This document shows, piece after piece, positions 49,453-64,000 of a stretch of 64,000 nt of DNA. The translations under genes and the position numbers were made by a program. How positions within the stretch are numbered: position 1 is the stretch's first letter; the number at the start of each line of letters is the position of its first letter. The notes under the pieces were generated by a model. It had not been told where the DNA came from. It worked only from the letters and a program-made list of their open reading frames with translations, and ran no database searches. The stretch comes from Amoebidium appalachense (taxonomy: Eukaryota; Ichthyosporea): assembly GCA_963693365.1 (NCBI GenBank), contig CAVNZM010000013.1, positions 8,742,001 to 8,806,000 of the forward strand, in the 5' to 3' direction.

Positions 49453-49500
49453 TGTTTTTTTTTTTTTTTTTTTTTTTTTTTGGGGGGGGGGGGGGGGGGG
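49453..49500. repeat. Composite poly(T)-poly(G) tract
   Basis: Twenty-nine T (49453-49481) followed directly by 19 G, the reverse orientation of the C-then-A tracts. Confidence 0.95.
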
Positions 49501-49906
49501 AGGGGGGAGATGGGGAGGGGGAGGGGGGAAGCAGTACACGTGTGGCAGCCGCAGTAGTGAAAATCATTGGCACCCGTTGGCGGGGAAAATTTGATCATAT
49601 TGTTGTTTTTAGTTAGACCGGGGCCGTGGGGGTTCCAATGATGTCTTTGAGCAGCGAGCATTGCCTACTATGCATCCAGTGGTAGAGGCTGAGAAACCAA
49701 AAGAAAGACACAAGTCCCATGGCAGTTGTGATAAGGCTTGGTGCTGAGGGTATGCGCCCATCAACACGTCAACACATTGAAATGGACCCCATGCACCAAG
49801 GGTCCAGTACGCCCTATCTCTACACTACCTTGCCGCGAACCTAACCTTGATAAGTTCAAGAGTTGATACTTGTGTGAATGTTGGCGTGTGCTTGCACGGT
49901 GTGTGC

Positions 49907-50012
<106 letters not shown>

Positions 50013-50173
50013 TTGTGTGTTCTGGGGTTAAGTGCTTGTGAGTTTTTATGTGCGCCCATCCGTCCTCCGAATTGCTCTGCATGCCCTTGTGGATGTGGGT
50101 TCAATATGTGTGAGGGTGTGTACAGTGCACGATGTCAGCATATGCCCACCATTTGCACACAAACAAGCACGTG

Positions 50174-50185
<12 letters not shown>

Positions 50186-50245
<60 letters not shown>

Positions 50246-50246
50246 T
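50186..50246. repeat. (GTGC)n tetranucleotide array
   Basis: About fifteen perfect GTGC units following a short TG run. Confidence 0.95.
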
Positions 50247-52141
50247 TCGTGTGTGCGTGTGCGTGTGTGCGTGTACGTGATTGCGTGTGCGTGCATGCAT
50301 GTATGTGCGCTTCTGTGTATGTTTATGCAAACGGACAGGGACATAGAAAAAGGACTGGCCTGCGGTGTTTGTGTATCAGATAGTCTGTGCGTTTAAAACT
50401 TTTGGTGTCCTGCCATGTTTTGAAGTTCACACCATTGCCAGTCGTCTTCGCGCATCTCCCACATAATGAGATAATGTGGTTTTTCATATCCCGGCCCTTG
50501 GAATCCCCTTGTCTGCAGCGCCTTTACCTCCATTCTTTGCTACCGTTCTCGGCTCTCTGAAAAACGATATCATGTATATATATTTACAGCGTTGAGTTGG
50601 GGCAACGGGGGCATTGGCAATGCAACCTGCGACATGTTTGAAACTCTGTTTGAAACGTGCAACTTCAAGTTGCAGCACCTGACAACAGCTGATTTGTGAT
50701 TGGGCGACTAGCTGCTGCGGCGTTCCTATTGGCCTCTCAAGCCCGCCTTCCGGGCTGTGGTATGTGGGGCCATATCCTAACTGCTCAACAAAAAAGTAGA
50801 TCGGTGATATAAGTTTGATAAAAAGTTTTTATAATTTTGAATGATGGTTTGCAGTCTCGTTTAAACTCTAACGGTCGTTTTAGATTACCTACAGATTTGG
50901 TCAGAAACCACAAATGTAAAGGTTGTTGATTGGCTAAATTTTAACGCTATGAGATCCGATAATTGTCACACTAGCCCAAAAAATATTAGACAGAAGTTGG
51001 AAACGTATTGGTGATTGCTCAATTTTTTTTAAATGGAGTTTATTTAACGAACACATGAAGTCAACTTTGAGGTTTACCCGTTGAGTCGGGGACCTGAGGC
51101 TGCTAGCTGGCAACCCCCCCGGCCGGTCTCGGATGATATCGTAGCCGGAGCTATTTTGTTGCCACCTGATTTGTGTATTATCACTTATCTGCATCACCGC
51201 ATAGATGACTGGCATGAAACGCACCGAAAAATCCGCTCGTGCGTGCGGACCTGTCTTGTCTTGGCCTGAACTGATCCCCGCATGCAAGTCACTCTTCCCT
51301 CCGGGCTGTCCGTGTGTTACAAAGAGGGCGAGAGATAGCCCACTGCAACTTGTGTTTGGTTGAACTTACTTCAAGAAAAACAAGAAAACTGAAAGTAGGT
51401 GCGGTTCTTTACGCAGCACGCTTAAGCTCTGAAGGGCTAGAAGCCTGCTGCTTACTCCCTTCCGTCTGTTGAATGCGACTTCGCTGCTTACTTGGACTTA
51501 TAGGTCACCCGTATCAAACAGAAGGCGCCTCTTGACATGTGCTGGAGACGTGCAAGATAGGCTCAATAGCTCGGAGTACATTGACTCTTAGTCGCGACTA
51601 AATGAGAACCTGGTTACTCGAAACCTTTCAAAGAGAAAGGAAAGCAACAGACCAGCTCCTGCCATCTTTCACTCCTTGAGAACATAGCTTAGTTGTTCTC
51701 TACCTCAGCCGTTGAAGGAGGGCATATTACGGCTGGCTTCCGGTCACAGTGGCAAGAAAACCCAACGTTTGATAGCTAAGTGAAGGGTATGCAGCTCTGG
51801 TATGTGGCAGACACAGATCTACTTAAGTGCTGGCCCGCACTTTGCTAGCACTTGCTTGGCTCTTTTTCTGGCAAGGGGCATGCCGAGAAACCAAGCTACT
51901 TACCGACACATGTTCTGTTCCTGGATGGCTCAGGCACACACGCTGTTGGGGATCTTGTTATGTCTTGAACTCCATCTACTTGTTTGGGCTTATTCTACTT
52001 AAGTGCTTGTTAAGTTGCTTGTTGATGTCTGGTTGCCGGTGGGTCCTGTCCTGCCTTCAAGGGATGTGCTACACACCGATCTTACACCAGTGCCCTGACA
52101 CTGATGCCACCCAACCAGGGCCAGTGCAGCTAGCAAGCAAC

Positions 52142-63830
<11,689 letters not shown>

Positions 63831-64000
63831 CAGCCCCACCCCCACAACACGTGTGCGTAGATATTAGCCTCTGTGTGATCGTGATGACATGTAGGTGTGC
63901 TTGTCATTCCCATGCACCAGGAGATATTACCTTAATTGTATAGTCCACGTAAGCACACAATAAGGGGTGATGATAAGTATAAAACACGAATTTCTCGGAA
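63831..64000 (+). other. 3' flank of the ATPase gene
   Basis: 170 bases after the stop codon. An AATAAG variant at 63959-63964 is a weak candidate polyadenylation signal. Nothing else is seen. Confidence 0.4.

Noticed and set aside
51827-52141. Upstream hydrophobic extension in frame with the ATPase start
   Set aside because: The Met at 52142 begins a textbook signal peptide, while the upstream frame has no signal-like start and would bury that segment. It is kept only as an alternative.

Overview
This is a eukaryotic nuclear window. It has spliced genes with GT-AG introns, GC-rich exons, and very abundant simple-sequence DNA: (TG)n/(CA)n and (GA)n tracts plus long poly-G/poly-C runs. The gene set is an isopentenyl phosphate kinase, a GRIPAP1/GRASP-1 (endosomal coiled-coil) homologue, a RING-UBX protein, an Mlx/Mondo-like bHLH-Zip factor, a BT1-family folate/biopterin-type transporter and a P5-type ATPase. 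That mix suggests a unicellular relative of animals (holozoan protist, possibly ichthyosporean-like). This is inference from gene families, not an identification. Most long open frames here are artefacts of microsatellites, which stay open in all frames.

Layout. 1-1803 (-): 5' exons of isopentenyl phosphate kinase, running off the left edge. 1804-2833: shared intergenic/promoter space. 2834-15377 (+): GRIPAP1-like gene with at least 22 exons. 15378-17265: intergenic. 17266-21260 (+): three-exon gene for a RING, UIM, SAP-like and UBX protein, with a one-base disruption at a G-run. 21261-26653: mostly low-complexity DNA, then the upstream region of the next gene. 26654-27922 (+): intronless bHLH-Zip factor. 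27923-38341: gene-poor accessory region with an AT-rich LINE-like ORF followed by a poly(A) tract, a tandem-duplicated G-rich repeat block with a candidate insertion, a decayed Ty3/gypsy-like integrase, huge (GA)n tracts and two tRNA-like sequences. 38342-47326 (+): BT1-family transporter, 14 exons seen, first exon not found. 47327-52141: gene-poor. 52142-63830 (+): 15-exon P5-type ATPase with a signal peptide and Cys-rich luminal N-terminal region.

The genes do not form one pathway. Two loci stand out. One fuses ubiquitin ligation (RING), ubiquitin recognition (UIM) and a p97/Cdc48-binding fold (UBX). The other is a P5 ATPase with an unusual secreted-side N-terminal extension and an altered M4 motif. 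At the DNA level, introns show directional placement of G/TG tracts (donor side or middle) and C/CA tracts (acceptor side), and composite poly(C)-poly(A) tracts recur across the window. Exon borders were set by reading phase and splice consensus by eye; they have not been checked against transcripts.
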